Assembly: GCF_028201475.1 (NCBI RefSeq)
Contig: NZ_CP116383.1
Location: 3,038,001 to 3,102,000, forward strand
Source of the DNA: Vibrio sp. SCSIO 43137
Lineage (GTDB): Bacteria; Pseudomonadota; Gammaproteobacteria; Enterobacterales; Vibrionaceae
DNA length: 64,000 bases
Direction of reading: 5' to 3'
Both the position numbers and the translations under genes were made by a program. The notes under the pieces are model-generated. The model saw nothing but the letters and a program-made list of their open reading frames with translations. It was not told the origin of the DNA and ran no database searches. Of the stretch, positions 29,181 through 40,341 are shown one piece after another (position 1 is the first letter of the stretch; the number at the start of each line of letters is the position of its first letter).

Positions 29181-30445
29181 TTTAGCCCTAACTCGAGCCG
29201 TTGAAAGTTATCAATATTCGGCAATACCACTCTCATCGCTTTGGCCGATTTTACGCCCATCCACTCAGCCAGTGCGGCAGCAACCTGATCAGAACCGATA
29301 GACGGAATCATCCTTCCCTTAGAGATATCATCCTCACCAGAAATTTTTAAACTTGGCCAGACTCCAATCGCCTTTTCTGCCCGCAGTCCGCCCCCCATAA
29401 TCAACTGGTGGCCACCCCAGCCGTGATCCGTTCCTGTATCATTAGGAGCGATTCTGCGTCCGAACTCTGACTGGGTAAAGGTAACCACCTTATCCTGATA
29501 GCCTATCGACTCCAGCGCACGGTTAAAGGTAGCCAGACTGTCACTTAACTCTTTAAGCAGCAACGGATGTCTTTCTAGCTGGTCATCATGGGTATCAAAA
29601 CCGGACAGAGTAACGTAAAACACCTGCCTCTCCTGACCCAGTTGCTGTTGCTGGCTGATCAGTTTAAACACCACCGCCAACTGCTTATCCAGTGATGAAC
29701 CGGAAAAGCCTTTAAAGCTGCTCTCTCTGTTTAAGGTTTCAGACAGCAGACTGCTACTGCTCAGGGAAGCCTGCATCGCTTTGTTGATCTCGGCATGAAA
29801 CGGTGAACTTGGATCTTTTGCCAGCAGCTTTTTGTAGCTACGCAGTATGGCCCGGTTTTGAATACCGGCCACTTTAGCCACCTTATCTCCCCTGAGGATA
29901 TTTTGCTCACTGTTCATCGCCCTGAGTATCAAGGCATTACCGGACAGACTATAAAGAGCAGAGAAGCCCTGTTGCTCTGATATCACATCCATCATCCGGC
30001 CGGCCCAACCCAGCTTTATCCTGTGGTTTACCGCGCCACGGTGCCACTCTGAACGCTGAGAATTATGAGAGAAAAGCTGAGGCGGCTTGGGTTTCGCTCC
30101 TGACTCTATCTCATGCTTGGTCAGAGGTTGCTGCAACACACCGCTATTTAGTATCACATTCGCTTTCCCTGCCTTATAAAGCGCCTGTAATGCCTGCATA
30201 GTGGGATGCAAGCCAAACTGCACGGTTTTGTTATTGCCGTCAAAGCTGCTCTGTGGAATCTTCAGCAAGTCACTCTGTTCTATCGCAAGCAGAGCTCGGC
30301 TCTTGTTGTACTCTTGATAGTGCAGCGAGTCTGCCGGAACCAACATATTATAGGCGTCGTTGCCCCCCTTCAGGTCAATACAAACTAAGGCTCTATAATC
30401 TTTCTGTTTTGCGTTCAGCCTGCCGGGAAGCAAGCCCAACGACAT
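29177..30445 (-). CDS. DUF1501 domain protein, probably Tat-exported
   Basis: This belongs to the DUF1501 family (alkaline-phosphatase/sulfatase-like fold, function unknown). From the first ATG it has 422 residues, with LVCIDLKGGNDAYNMLVPAD near the N-terminus, TLSGFDTHDDQLERHPLLLK in the middle and GTDHGWGGHQLIMGGGL late; all are typical. The 17 codons before this ATG are in frame and encode KRREFLSLSAG, a classic twin-arginine signal. They lie directly behind an AGGAG site, 7 bases from an ATA at 30496. The true start is probably that ATA, giving 439 residues. It follows the DUF1800 gene, the usual partner. Confidence 0.85.
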   Translation of the reverse strand: MSLGLLPGRLNAKQKDYRALVCIDLKGGNDAYNMLVPADSLHYQEYNKSRALLAIEQSDLLKIPQSSFDGNNKTVQFGLHPTMQALQALYKAGKANVILNSGVLQQPLTKHEIESGAKPKPPQLFSHNSQRSEWHRGAVNHRIKLGWAGRMMDVISEQQGFSALYSLSGNALILRAMNSEQNILRGDKVAKVAGIQNRAILRSYKKLLAKDPSSPFHAEINKAMQASLSSSSLLSETLNRESSFKGFSGSSLDKQLAVVFKLISQQQQLGQERQVFYVTLSGFDTHDDQLERHPLLLKELSDSLATFNRALESIGYQDKVVTFTQSEFGRRIAPNDTGTDHGWGGHQLIMGGGLRAEKAIGVWPSLKISGEDDISKGRMIPSIGSDQVAAALAEWMGVKSAKAMRVVLPNIDNFQRLELGLK

Positions 30446-30500
30446 AAACCCGCAGCCCGCCGATAGTGACAGAAATTCTCTTCGCTTGATTGTTATTGCC

Positions 30501-32096
30501 CTACTCCTGAATCAGAAATTCATCGCTAATCAGCGCCAGATACAAACTCTGTAACACCCGGTTTTGTTTTCTCTTGCTCTCTTCTGACAAGTTATCTTTG
30601 ATAATACTTTTAAGCTCTGCACTCATTTTATTGGCAAATAAGCGCTTGTTTATCAGCTCCGTCAATTGTTCAGGTTGCTCCTTCAGAGCGGTAAATTCAT
30701 CCACAGAAAGGGGGGAATCAACTTTCTTTACAGAGTACAAAATAGCTCGGGCAGCATTGCTGTAGGCGGTGTAACTGGTCCAGTTCATTAACTCCAGCTC
30801 AGGAGCTACCATCTCCCCCTGTTGCATAAAGCTGGCAGGTTGATAGTCAGGCTCAAAGAAATTAAACACCGACGGCGATGAAAGAGGCCCTTGTTGCGCT
30901 GCTCGATAGAAAAGCGTCGCTTTAGCACCACTTTCAGCTCCTCCGACAGAAAATGCCCGGTAGATATTGGTTAATGCCAGCAGGGGCTCTTTCACTTTTA
31001 CCGGCTTAAGTTGCGAATAACCGAGTGCTTCCTGATCTAGCAGAATCGCCAGCAGTACAGACTTTAAATCCCCTCGTTCACCTTTACCGTTATCAGCGAA
31101 CACCGACGACACTCTTTGCACATATTCATCTGAGGGGTTGGATGTAACAAACCTCTTAATCAACTGCTTTGAAACAAACGCAGCCGTATTAGGGTGATAG
31201 AACAGTATATCCAGTACCTGGCTTACATCCTGATAAGGGGTCAGCCCCGATTTAAGGGTATGCCCCAATACCGTCTTTTCAGTGAAGTCATGGCGGGAGG
31301 AGACAGCACGCATAGGTTTTAGTAGTGCTTTATCACTCTTCTCCCTCACCCAGCCACTAAACGCCCGAGCGATTTCTTCAACATCCTGCTGAGTGTAACT
31401 GGGAATAAGATTTCCATTGGCGCTGGTTTTATAGCTACCATCATTGTTTAGTTGATAGAGGCCAATGGTAAATAGCTGCATCACTTCCCGTGCGTAGTTT
31501 TCGTCAGGAAAGGTTCCTTTATCTGCGTCGGCTTTGCGACTGCCCATCATAGAGAGGTATCGCCCCATTGCCGGATGAAAGGTCACTTTCTCCAGTAATT
31601 GCCGGTAGTTTGAAAAAGCATTTTCAGCTAACAGATCGTAATAATTCGACAGGGCGTGAGCTTTCTTACCTAACCCTCCTCCAAGGCGGGAGACCACGAA
31701 AAGCTCACTCAGGGCAAAGGCCATTCTCTGCCTTAGTTGATCTTCGCTGTAAATCGCAATCTGCCACCAGACATTGCCTCTTGCTTTATGCGATTCAGGC
31801 TCATCAAAGGTAAGAAATAGTTTTTCATGGGAAGAGGCTGGCAGTGAGAACTGCCTTTGCAGCCACTCTTTATAACCCAGTTTTTGTAACTGGTTATAGC
31901 TGGATTTAGTCGGCCCGAAAGTTGTCCGGTAAAGCAGTTGATAGCGCTCGGTCTCGCTGAGCTTGTCAGGTAAATGAGCCAGATTAGTTTGTTCTGATGC
32001 TCCGGCATACAGTACCGCCGAGCTAATAAGAGTCGCCAAAGCAACCAACAACCGCCTGCCACGCACAGCTAAAAATGCAGTGTTCAGTCCCATCAA
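30501..32096 (-). CDS. DUF1800 domain protein, exported
   Basis: This 531-residue protein belongs to DUF1800, a large family of unknown function nearly always paired with DUF1501. An N-terminal signal sequence is visible (RRLLVALATLISSAVLYAGA, about residues 14-33). Family features include RTTFGPTKSSYNQLQKLGYK, PDENYAREVMQLFTIGLYQL (about residues 199-218) and the late SSPSVFNFFEPDYQP. The stop codon overlaps the ribosome-binding site of the DUF1501 gene. Location in periplasm or envelope is inferred from the signal. Confidence 0.87.
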   Translation of the reverse strand: MMGLNTAFLAVRGRRLLVALATLISSAVLYAGASEQTNLAHLPDKLSETERYQLLYRTTFGPTKSSYNQLQKLGYKEWLQRQFSLPASSHEKLFLTFDEPESHKARGNVWWQIAIYSEDQLRQRMAFALSELFVVSRLGGGLGKKAHALSNYYDLLAENAFSNYRQLLEKVTFHPAMGRYLSMMGSRKADADKGTFPDENYAREVMQLFTIGLYQLNNDGSYKTSANGNLIPSYTQQDVEEIARAFSGWVREKSDKALLKPMRAVSSRHDFTEKTVLGHTLKSGLTPYQDVSQVLDILFYHPNTAAFVSKQLIKRFVTSNPSDEYVQRVSSVFADNGKGERGDLKSVLLAILLDQEALGYSQLKPVKVKEPLLALTNIYRAFSVGGAESGAKATLFYRAAQQGPLSSPSVFNFFEPDYQPASFMQQGEMVAPELELMNWTSYTAYSNAARAILYSVKKVDSPLSVDEFTALKEQPEQLTELINKRLFANKMSAELKSIIKDNLSEESKRKQNRVLQSLYLALISDEFLIQE

Positions 32097-32340
32097 AACT
32101 CCATCTACTTCTCAACTGAAAACAATACTCATAATTATAGGCGATTTAGTAAAAATACCCCTTAGCTTTCTGATATGAAATTATTACTAACTGAAAATAC
32201 TAAATTTTTTCGCCTAATTAGATTATCAAATATTTTGACTACAGTAACTATTTGATTAACCAAACCAATACAAAATTCACCCAATTAAACCGAGAAACTG
32301 ATGGTAAATAACGGGCTGATAAACGGCTTATTTCAGGCAT

Positions 32341-32370
32341 AAAAAAACCGAAGCATAACGCTTCGGTTTT
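32341..32370 (-). terminator. Terminator of groESL
   Basis: An ACCGAAGC-(5-base loop)-GCTTCGGT stem is followed on the minus strand by T7. It lies 17 bases past groEL. The remaining 240 bases up to the DUF1800 start are AT-rich and hold no gene I can see; they presumably carry the DUF1800 promoter. Confidence 0.88.
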
Positions 32371-32387
32371 CTCAGTTCAGGATGATA

Positions 32388-34055
<1,668 letters not shown>

Positions 34056-34108
34056 CTATTTTTCTACTTTAGTTTGTCGTTTAAGAGTGAATGTCTTAAC
34101 GCTTACTA

Positions 34109-34399
34109 TTATTCAACAATTGCCATGATGTCATTTTCAGACATTACCAGTACTTCTTTACCGTCGATCTTCTCAGTCTTAGTACCGTAGCCTTCAGCAA
34201 AGATCACTGTGTCGCCTACTTTTACGTCAAGTGGCATAACAGTACCGTTTTCCAGAATACGGCCTTTGCCAACAGCTAACACAGTACCGCGAGTAGATTT
34301 CTCAGCAGCAGAACCAGTCAGAACGATGCCGCCTGCAGATTTAGATTCAACTTCCTGGCGTTCAACGATAACACGGTCATGTAAAGGACGAATATTCAT
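34109..34399 (-). CDS. groES: Co-chaperonin GroES
   Basis: GroES is the heptameric lid of the GroEL chamber. The 96-residue protein starts [20 protein letters not shown], has the mobile GroEL-binding loop ([18 protein letters not shown], about residues 21-38) and ends in [14 protein letters not shown]. It is the first gene of a two-gene operon with a heat-shock promoter about 60 bases upstream. Confidence 0.98.
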   Translation of the reverse strand: MNIRPLHDRVIVERQEVESKSAGGIVLTGSAAEKSTRGTVLAVGKGRILENGTVMPLDVKVGDTVIFAEGYGTKTEKIDGKEVLVMSENDIMAIVE

Positions 34400-34463
34400 C
34401 GGTCGTCTCTCCTGATTTAGATTTAATTAATAGATTGTGCTGATTTATCAGCTTGTGAGAGTG

Positions 34464-34495
34464 ATGTGGGGGCGCAATAGAAGATCCCAAGGGGG
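34464..34495 (-). promoter_or_regulatory. Sigma-32 promoter of groESL
   Basis: On the minus strand CCCCCCTTGGGA (-35, CTTGGGA at 34485-34491) and CCCCCACAT (-10, 34464-34472) are 12 bases apart. This closely resembles the E. coli groE heat-shock promoter (CCCCCTTGAAG...CCCCATTT). Confidence 0.8.
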
Positions 34496-34627
34496 GAGTA
34501 AGGTTTTTTTTGTGAATGAAATCTCTTTTTTTACTTTGCAGACACAGAGCTGAGTGACTTGTGCGAATTGCGCTTAATTTCACTCTGGTTCAGAATATCG
34601 GCAGATAACAAATTTTTCGGATTTAGA

Positions 34628-34879
34628 ATGGCTTGTAAGTTCTGTAACGGCAATCACTGGTTCTGGCAAAAGATAGGTCGTTGTAAGCGGTGTATGGATC
34701 AACTGACCACACTTTCTGTGCTGTGCTGGGTGGTATGGTGGTTTGTGTTCAGGGAAGATCCTAAGAGCGTAGAATCCATTGCTTTGATCTTTGCCGGTTT
34801 CGCCTTTAATACTCTGCTATTCCTTCATCTCTGGTTTCGCTTTGTGGTTTTTCCAATGCGAAAGAGAAACAAAAAGTAG
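34628..34879 (+). CDS. DUF3624 family zinc-ribbon membrane protein
   Basis: I recognise this as a DUF3624 protein, a family found mainly in Vibrionaceae. The start at MACKFCNGNHWFWQKIGRCK gives 83 residues; a longer frame from 34559 is less likely. Two CxxC pairs (residues 3-6 and about 19-22, CKFC and CKRC) form a probable zinc ribbon. Two hydrophobic segments follow (SVLCWVVWWFVF, then IALIFAGFAFNTLLFLHLWF) and a basic tail. Its function is unknown. It diverges from groES and is alone on its strand. Confidence 0.78.
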   Translation: MACKFCNGNHWFWQKIGRCKRCMDQLTTLSVLCWVVWWFVFREDPKSVESIALIFAGFAFNTLLFLHLWFRFVVFPMRKRNKK

Positions 34880-34962
34880 ATGAACTATAAATATAGTTAA
34901 ACAAACTTAATTTGATTCAGGAGATAACCGCTTGTAAAGGAAGTGAAAACAGAGCAAAAAGA

Positions 34963-35002
34963 AAAAAGCCCCTAAACCAATCTTGGTCAGGGGCTTTCTT
35001 AG
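34963..35002 (-). terminator. Terminator of the arg operon
   Basis: A long hairpin, AAGCCCCT...ACCAA/TTGGT...AGGGGCTT, is followed on the minus strand by TTTTTTCTTTTT and on the plus strand by a weaker T tract. It ends argH about 120 bases downstream of the stop and may also stop the DUF3624 transcript. Confidence 0.85.
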
Positions 35003-35124
35003 ATTCATCTAAGAAAAAGCAGTGGTACTTAATAAGACCGCCTTTTCCCGATAATGTTCCCAAAGGATCTTTAATTTTTTAAATATATTTAAGGTTAACT
35101 ATTTATTTCCTAAATATCATAGCT

Positions 35125-36993
35125 TTACGCCGCACCCGCACGAACAATAGCAAGATCCCCAAGCTCGATCTCCAGAGCAACTTCGTCACAAGCGTGGATC
35201 CTCGGACACTGTTCGCAGTCTTTCAGTACTTTCTCCGGCAGCAGACTCTTAGAGGTCGGAATAAAGCCCTGTCGCATAAAGAACTCAGGTGTACGGGTCA
35301 GCACAAACACTTTCTGAATCGCCATCTGTTTGGCTTTCTCAATCAAGTGCTGCACGATGGCGCTACTTTGATCATGCCAGCCAGCTTCAACACTTAGTGA
35401 GCGTATTTCAGCAAGACCAGAGTCATAAACATAAAGTGAAGCACAACCAGTTACTGTTCCCTGATGCTCAACTACAGCAAAAGAACCTATGCTACGGTTA
35501 ATCTCACTACGGGAGATAGGCAGAACCTCACCAATACTGGCTCCGTAAGTCACCATGCTTTCAAGGGTATCAATATCCGTCAGTCTGGCACCACGTACTT
35601 TCACACCGGAGGTATCGCGTTTGCTCAAACGTTGCTGTGCTTGTTTCACCGCATACTCAACCTGTTTAGGCGATACACCTCCCAGAGCTGAACGCTTCTC
35701 AAGACAAGATTCAATGGTAAGAATATCGTATACATCCGCTTCAATGGTTGAAGAGAAAGCCTGCAGTTCTTCTAATGAAAGCTCTTCCAGTGCACAGCCT
35801 TTCTCAATGGCTCCCACTACTGCTACACCAACAATATGGTGAGCTTCACGGAACGGAATACCTTTGGCAACCAGATAGTCTGCCAGTTCAGTGGCGTTAG
35901 CATAGCCCTGTTTTGCCGCTTCCAGTGTACGCTCTTTATTTACATTCAGGCCTTCAAAGCAGAGTGTCGCCATCTCCATGCACTCATTCCATGTATCCAG
36001 TGCATCGAACAGGCCTTCTTTGTCTTCCTGCATATCCTTATTGTAGGCAAGAGGCAGAGCTTTAACCGTCATCATCATGCCTGCCATGGCTCCGTAAACT
36101 CTTCCGCACTTACCACGGATAAGCTCCAGCGCATCAGGGTTCTTCTTCTGTGGCATCAGTGAAGAGCCTGAAGTCACCGTATCAGCCAACTCAATAAAGT
36201 TAGACTCACCAGAGTTATAGAAGATCATATCTTCTGCCATACGGGAAAGGTGCAGCATAGAGATAGACGCAACGGACATCAGTTCCATAACATGGTCTCT
36301 GTCTGAAACAGAATCAAGGCTGTTACGGGTGGCAGAATGGAAGCCAAGGTTATGAGCCAGCTCTTCACGATCCATTGGATAAGCTGTACCTGCAAGGGCA
36401 CCAGAGCCTAACGGGCAGGTATCTAACCGGTGGATAGCATCACTCAGGCGCGAATAGTCACGCTCAAACATCTCTACATAGGCAAGACACCAGTGAGCAA
36501 AAGTGACCGGTTGTGCCCTTTGCAGGTGGGTATAACCCGGCAGAACCGTATCCTGATGCATGGCAGCGACTTCAACCATATGGTTTTGCAGACGATCAAG
36601 GGCAATCAGCAGTTGCTGTCCCTGCTGACGACACCAGAGCTTAAGGTCAGTTGCGACCTGATCATTACGGGAACGACCGGTATGCAGCTTCTTGCCAAGA
36701 TCACCAACCTTGCTGATAAGGTGTTGCTCAACCCAGCTATGAATGTCTTCTGCGTCAGACGCTAAGATCTGCTTAGGATCTTCCATCACTTCCAGCTTAA
36801 GCTCATTCAGCGCCAACTCCAGTTTCTGTTGCTCCTGTTCAGTCAGTACACCAACAGAAAGCAGAGCTTTCGACCAAGCGATTGAGCCGACAATGTCCTG
36901 CTCAGCCAGTCGGTAATCGAATCGAAGTGAATCGTTGAATTCTTTAAACCGAGTGTCTGCTGCCTGGGTAAATCTTCCGCCCCATAATGCCAT
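35125..36993 (-). CDS. argH: Argininosuccinate lyase fused to an N-acetylglutamate synthase-type acetyltransferase
   Basis: ArgH splits argininosuccinate into arginine and fumarate. The first 455 or so residues are a complete lyase (start [20 protein letters not shown]; signature [16 protein letters not shown] at about 276-291). A GNAT acetyltransferase domain follows (about residues 461-617, with [20 protein letters not shown] and ALYV-type strands, ending [12 protein letters not shown]). Such ArgHA fusions are known from Vibrio and Moritella, where the tail supplies ArgA activity, the first step of the pathway. No separate argA is in the window. It is the last gene of argCBGH. Confidence 0.96.
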   Translation of the reverse strand: MALWGGRFTQAADTRFKEFNDSLRFDYRLAEQDIVGSIAWSKALLSVGVLTEQEQQKLELALNELKLEVMEDPKQILASDAEDIHSWVEQHLISKVGDLGKKLHTGRSRNDQVATDLKLWCRQQGQQLLIALDRLQNHMVEVAAMHQDTVLPGYTHLQRAQPVTFAHWCLAYVEMFERDYSRLSDAIHRLDTCPLGSGALAGTAYPMDREELAHNLGFHSATRNSLDSVSDRDHVMELMSVASISMLHLSRMAEDMIFYNSGESNFIELADTVTSGSSLMPQKKNPDALELIRGKCGRVYGAMAGMMMTVKALPLAYNKDMQEDKEGLFDALDTWNECMEMATLCFEGLNVNKERTLEAAKQGYANATELADYLVAKGIPFREAHHIVGVAVVGAIEKGCALEELSLEELQAFSSTIEADVYDILTIESCLEKRSALGGVSPKQVEYAVKQAQQRLSKRDTSGVKVRGARLTDIDTLESMVTYGASIGEVLPISRSEINRSIGSFAVVEHQGTVTGCASLYVYDSGLAEIRSLSVEAGWHDQSSAIVQHLIEKAKQMAIQKVFVLTRTPEFFMRQGFIPTSKSLLPEKVLKDCEQCPRIHACDEVALEIELGDLAIVRAGAA

Positions 36994-37045
36994 TATGTCT
37001 CTCCTGCTCGCTTAGTATTGCTGATGCTTCTGGTAATTTTTATTG

Positions 37046-37071
37046 AGCTGCGCAGCCTGTGCCACGCAGCT
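37046..37071 (-). repeat. Inverted repeat between argG and argH
   Basis: AGCTGCG (37046-37052) and CGCAGCT (37065-37071) form a 7-base-pair hairpin in the 83-base gap. There is no T-run, so it is more likely an mRNA stability or processing element than a terminator. Confidence 0.4.
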
Positions 37072-37076
37072 TGATA

Positions 37077-38288
37077 TTATTTTTGTGAGTTTAGTGTACG
37101 AATTCTGCTGGCCAGTGAGTAAAGACGAATAAAGCCGGCCGCATGGCTCTGGTCATAAACATCATCTTCACCGAAGGTAGCAAAACGTTCACAGTAAAGG
37201 CTGTTTTCAGAACGCTTCTGAGTTGCTGTCGCATGGCCTTTATACAGTTTGATAACGACTTCACCGTTGACATCTTGCGCCAGTTCTTCAGTGGCTGCAA
37301 GAATTGACTTACACAGAGGGGTAAACCAACGACCGTCATAAATCAGGTGCGCAGCTTTAATGCCTAACTCTTCACGGAACTCATATGAGCTCTTATCCAG
37401 CACCAGTTGCTCAACAGAACGTAGAGCTTCCATCATGATGGTGCCACCCGGAGTTTCATAACAGCCACGTGACTTCATACCTACCAGACGGTTTTCTACG
37501 ATATCGATACGGCCGATACCGTGCTTGGCACCCTTATCGTTCAGATACATAAGCGCATTGTATGGTGTCATTTTCTCACCATCGACTTCGGTGATTTCAC
37601 CTTTTTCCACTTTCAGTGATACATATTCCGCTTCATTTGGAGCCTGCTCCGGGCTGTTTGTCCATGCCCAGCAATCGTCGTTTGGTGCGTTCCATGTCTC
37701 TTCCAGAACGCCACCTTCTGTGGAGATATGCCATGCATTAGCATCACGAGAGTAAATCTTAGTAAGCGAAGCTGAGCAAGGAATGTTACGTTCTGCAAGG
37801 TAATCCAGACACTCTTCACGGCTGACCAAATCCCACTCACGCCAAGGAGCAATTACGTGTAGATCCGGTGCAAGAGCTGCGAAAGCACTCTCAAAACGAA
37901 CCTGATCGTTACCTTTACCGGTACAACCGTGAGCAAGGGCATCAGCGCCTACTTTACGTGCGCACTCTACCTGAGCCTTGGCGATAATCGGACGAGCCAT
38001 TGAGGTACCCAGCAGATATTTACCTTCATAAACGGCACCTGTTTTCAGTGACGGATAAATATACTCAGCAACCATCTCCTCTTTCAGGTCGGCAACATAA
38101 ACTTCTGATGCACCAGAAGCAATTGCCTTCTCTTCAACACCGTCCAGCTCTTCTGCACCCTGACCGACATCAGCAACAAAAGCGACCACTTCACAGTCAT
38201 AGTTCTCTTTAAGCCATGGAATGATCACTGATGTATCCAGACCGCCGGAATATGCTACGACTACTTTTTTAACTTGTACTTTACTCAT
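37077..38288 (-). CDS. argG: Argininosuccinate synthase
   Basis: ArgG joins citrulline and aspartate at the cost of ATP to argininosuccinate, the penultimate step of arginine synthesis. The 403-residue protein has the N-type ATP pyrophosphatase loop [13 protein letters not shown] (residues 10-22) and the signatures [13 protein letters not shown] (about 118-130) and [17 protein letters not shown]. It lies between argB and argH; gaps of 94 and 83 bases leave room for internal regulation. Confidence 0.97.
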   Translation of the reverse strand: MSKVQVKKVVVAYSGGLDTSVIIPWLKENYDCEVVAFVADVGQGAEELDGVEEKAIASGASEVYVADLKEEMVAEYIYPSLKTGAVYEGKYLLGTSMARPIIAKAQVECARKVGADALAHGCTGKGNDQVRFESAFAALAPDLHVIAPWREWDLVSREECLDYLAERNIPCSASLTKIYSRDANAWHISTEGGVLEETWNAPNDDCWAWTNSPEQAPNEAEYVSLKVEKGEITEVDGEKMTPYNALMYLNDKGAKHGIGRIDIVENRLVGMKSRGCYETPGGTIMMEALRSVEQLVLDKSSYEFREELGIKAAHLIYDGRWFTPLCKSILAATEELAQDVNGEVVIKLYKGHATATQKRSENSLYCERFATFGEDDVYDQSHAAGFIRLYSLASRIRTLNSQK

Positions 38289-38382
38289 TGTGTTTCTCCT
38301 ACTATCCCGGACTGCACTGGCGGTCAGTTACTCGGGGTAAAAATCCGTTTATTGGTTATCCAATTTACTGTTTAAAATTCGT

Positions 38383-39171
38383 TTACTGAGGTAAAAACTG
38401 TGTACCTATGCTTTTACCTGAAAAGAGTTCGGCTAATTTTTCAGGGTATCGCCATGTTGCGACTTCGATAGGACGGCCAAGGTCATTGGCAGCTTCTAAA
38501 GCAGCCTGCACCTTAACGATCATCCCGTCGGTTATCACTTTCCCCTCTATTAAGGCATCAGCTTGTTGCTGATTCAGGTTTACCAGAAGATGGCCTTTTC
38601 CGTCCAGAACACCGCTGACGTCAGATAGCAGTACCAACTCAGCATCCAGAGTTCCGGCTACCGCTACAGCCGCCTGATCGGCGTTTACGTTCATAAGCTG
38701 GCCTTCATGGGTCAGACCGATTGAACTGATAATTGGCAGAGCACCGGTATTCAGAATCGCCTGAAGTACTTTAGCGTCACCGGGAGCTGCTTTACCTACT
38801 GCACCCAGTTCAGCATCCAGCTCAGTTACTGAACACATAGCACCATCACCAAGGCAAAGGCCGACAGCGTTGATACCACTCTTAATTGCCTCTCCCTGAA
38901 GCAACTTATTCGCCGTTCCCGCCAGAGCACCTGCGATTTCAGGAATTTGCTCATAAGGCGTTACCCTCAGGCCGTTTTTCTTTACGGTTTCCAGTTGCAG
39001 CTTCTTCATCAGATCATCCACCAGATAGCCGCCACCGTGTACGATCACCAAATCTCGCTTGGCTCGTCGCTGATACTCTTTAATTGCGTGAAAAAGTTTG
39101 CACAGCGTGTCGGTACTGGAGAGTGCTGCGCCGCCTAACTTAATCACTAATGGTTTTAGTTGCTCGGTCAT
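38383..39171 (-). CDS. argB: Acetylglutamate kinase
   Basis: ArgB phosphorylates N-acetylglutamate, the second step of arginine synthesis. The 262-residue amino-acid-kinase-fold protein has [16 protein letters not shown] near the N-terminus (Lys11), the GGG loop [14 protein letters not shown] (about residues 42-55), and [20 protein letters not shown] (about 160-179). The short length and lack of the N-terminal helix suggest the arginine-insensitive form, as in E. coli. It follows argC by 9 bases. Confidence 0.96.
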   Translation of the reverse strand: MTEQLKPLVIKLGGAALSSTDTLCKLFHAIKEYQRRAKRDLVIVHGGGYLVDDLMKKLQLETVKKNGLRVTPYEQIPEIAGALAGTANKLLQGEAIKSGINAVGLCLGDGAMCSVTELDAELGAVGKAAPGDAKVLQAILNTGALPIISSIGLTHEGQLMNVNADQAAVAVAGTLDAELVLLSDVSGVLDGKGHLLVNLNQQQADALIEGKVITDGMIVKVQAALEAANDLGRPIEVATWRYPEKLAELFSGKSIGTQFLPQ

Positions 39172-39180
39172 TATTCATTC

Positions 39181-40185
39181 TCACAATAGTGATGTAAGCG
39201 GCTCAAAGCCGTTACGAATGTTTAAACACTGCATCGCGTGACTCGATGCACCTTTTAGTAGGTTGTCGATAGCAGACACAACTATGATATGCTGGTTTTC
39301 TACCTTCCAGCCGATATCACAGAAGGGGCTACGCTCCACATCCTGAATTTTTGGTATTTGCTGATACTTAAGCCGTACAGCCGGCTGATTTTGATAAGCC
39401 TTTTCAAAAGCACTATTCACATCACTGAGAGTGATGCCGTCTTCCAGCTTCATAGTAATGGTGGCCAGAATGCCACGCTTAAAATTGCCCAGATGAGGAG
39501 TAAAAATCACATCGCAACCAAGATGAGTCGCGATCTCAGGTTGATGACGGTGATTAAACAGACCGTATGGCTGATGGCTCACTTCGCAGAAACTGTTTAC
39601 CATGCTCGCTTTACGCCCTGCTCCGGACACGCCGCTTACCGCATTAATCACAGGCCATTGCTGTGTGTTGATAAAGTTCATCTCTAACAATGGCTTGATA
39701 GCCAGTTGTGAAGCTGTCGGATAACAACCTGCCACAGCAATCAGATCCGATTGAGCGATTTGCTGGTCATTCCACTCAGCTAATCCATAAACCGCCTTAT
39801 CCAGCAGTTTTGAATACTTATGCTCGAAACCATAATATTGCGGATAAAAACCTGCTTTTTGTACCCGGAACGCACCAGATAAATCGAACACCTGACAGCC
39901 TTGATCAATAAAGGTGGCTGCTAAGTCATGGCTTACTTCATGAGCGGTAGCCAGAAATACAATATCAGTGTTCTTTGCAACGGCTTGCGGGTCAGTTAAA
40001 GGCTCTACGGACATGTTCACGACACCAGACAGCTGGCCGTGAAGCTCAGCCATTGGTTTGCCTGCATCTGCGCTGTTGGCAGAAACGTACAAACCTGCTA
40101 GCTTGAGATCAGGGTGTTTTGTTACTAAAAGAGCCAGTTCTGCTCCTGTATAACCGCTAGCGCCGATAATCGTGGTTTTCAACAT
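39181..40185 (-). CDS. argC: N-acetyl-gamma-glutamyl-phosphate reductase
   Basis: ArgC reduces N-acetylglutamyl phosphate to the semialdehyde with NADPH, the third step of arginine synthesis. I start at [20 protein letters not shown] (334 residues); six more residues from 40203 are unsupported. The dinucleotide loop GASGYTGAE is at residues 8-16 and the catalytic Cys lies in VAGCYPTAS at about residue 153. [12 protein letters not shown] carries the conserved His. It is first in argCBGH and diverges from argE. Confidence 0.96.
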   Translation of the reverse strand: MLKTTIIGASGYTGAELALLVTKHPDLKLAGLYVSANSADAGKPMAELHGQLSGVVNMSVEPLTDPQAVAKNTDIVFLATAHEVSHDLAATFIDQGCQVFDLSGAFRVQKAGFYPQYYGFEHKYSKLLDKAVYGLAEWNDQQIAQSDLIAVAGCYPTASQLAIKPLLEMNFINTQQWPVINAVSGVSGAGRKASMVNSFCEVSHQPYGLFNHRHQPEIATHLGCDVIFTPHLGNFKRGILATITMKLEDGITLSDVNSAFEKAYQNQPAVRLKYQQIPKIQDVERSPFCDIGWKVENQHIIVVSAIDNLLKGASSHAMQCLNIRNGFEPLTSLL

Positions 40186-40341
40186 CTCATTACATCCAGT
40201 CAAAAGACAAATTAAGCAAAAACTAAAGTGACTATTAATACCTTAAAATCGTCATTATTCGGTTTTTTATTCACAAATAATGATTTAATATGCTTTTTAT
40301 CGTCTTATGGTTTATCTGTCAATAGGGGAAGTGAAGATAAT
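40186..40341. promoter_or_regulatory. Divergent argC-argE control region
   Basis: The 156-base AT-rich region separates argCBGH from argE and must hold both promoters. Single ATTCA/TGAAT-like halves (for example TTATTCAC near 40267-40274) resemble half ARG boxes, but I found no full 18-base palindrome, so ArgR control is inferred from the E. coli argECBH arrangement. Confidence 0.4.

Noticed and set aside
40186..40341. ArgR operator (ARG box) pair between argC and argE
   Set aside because: Only half-matches to TGAAT/ATTCA were found; no full palindrome, so it is not claimed as a site.
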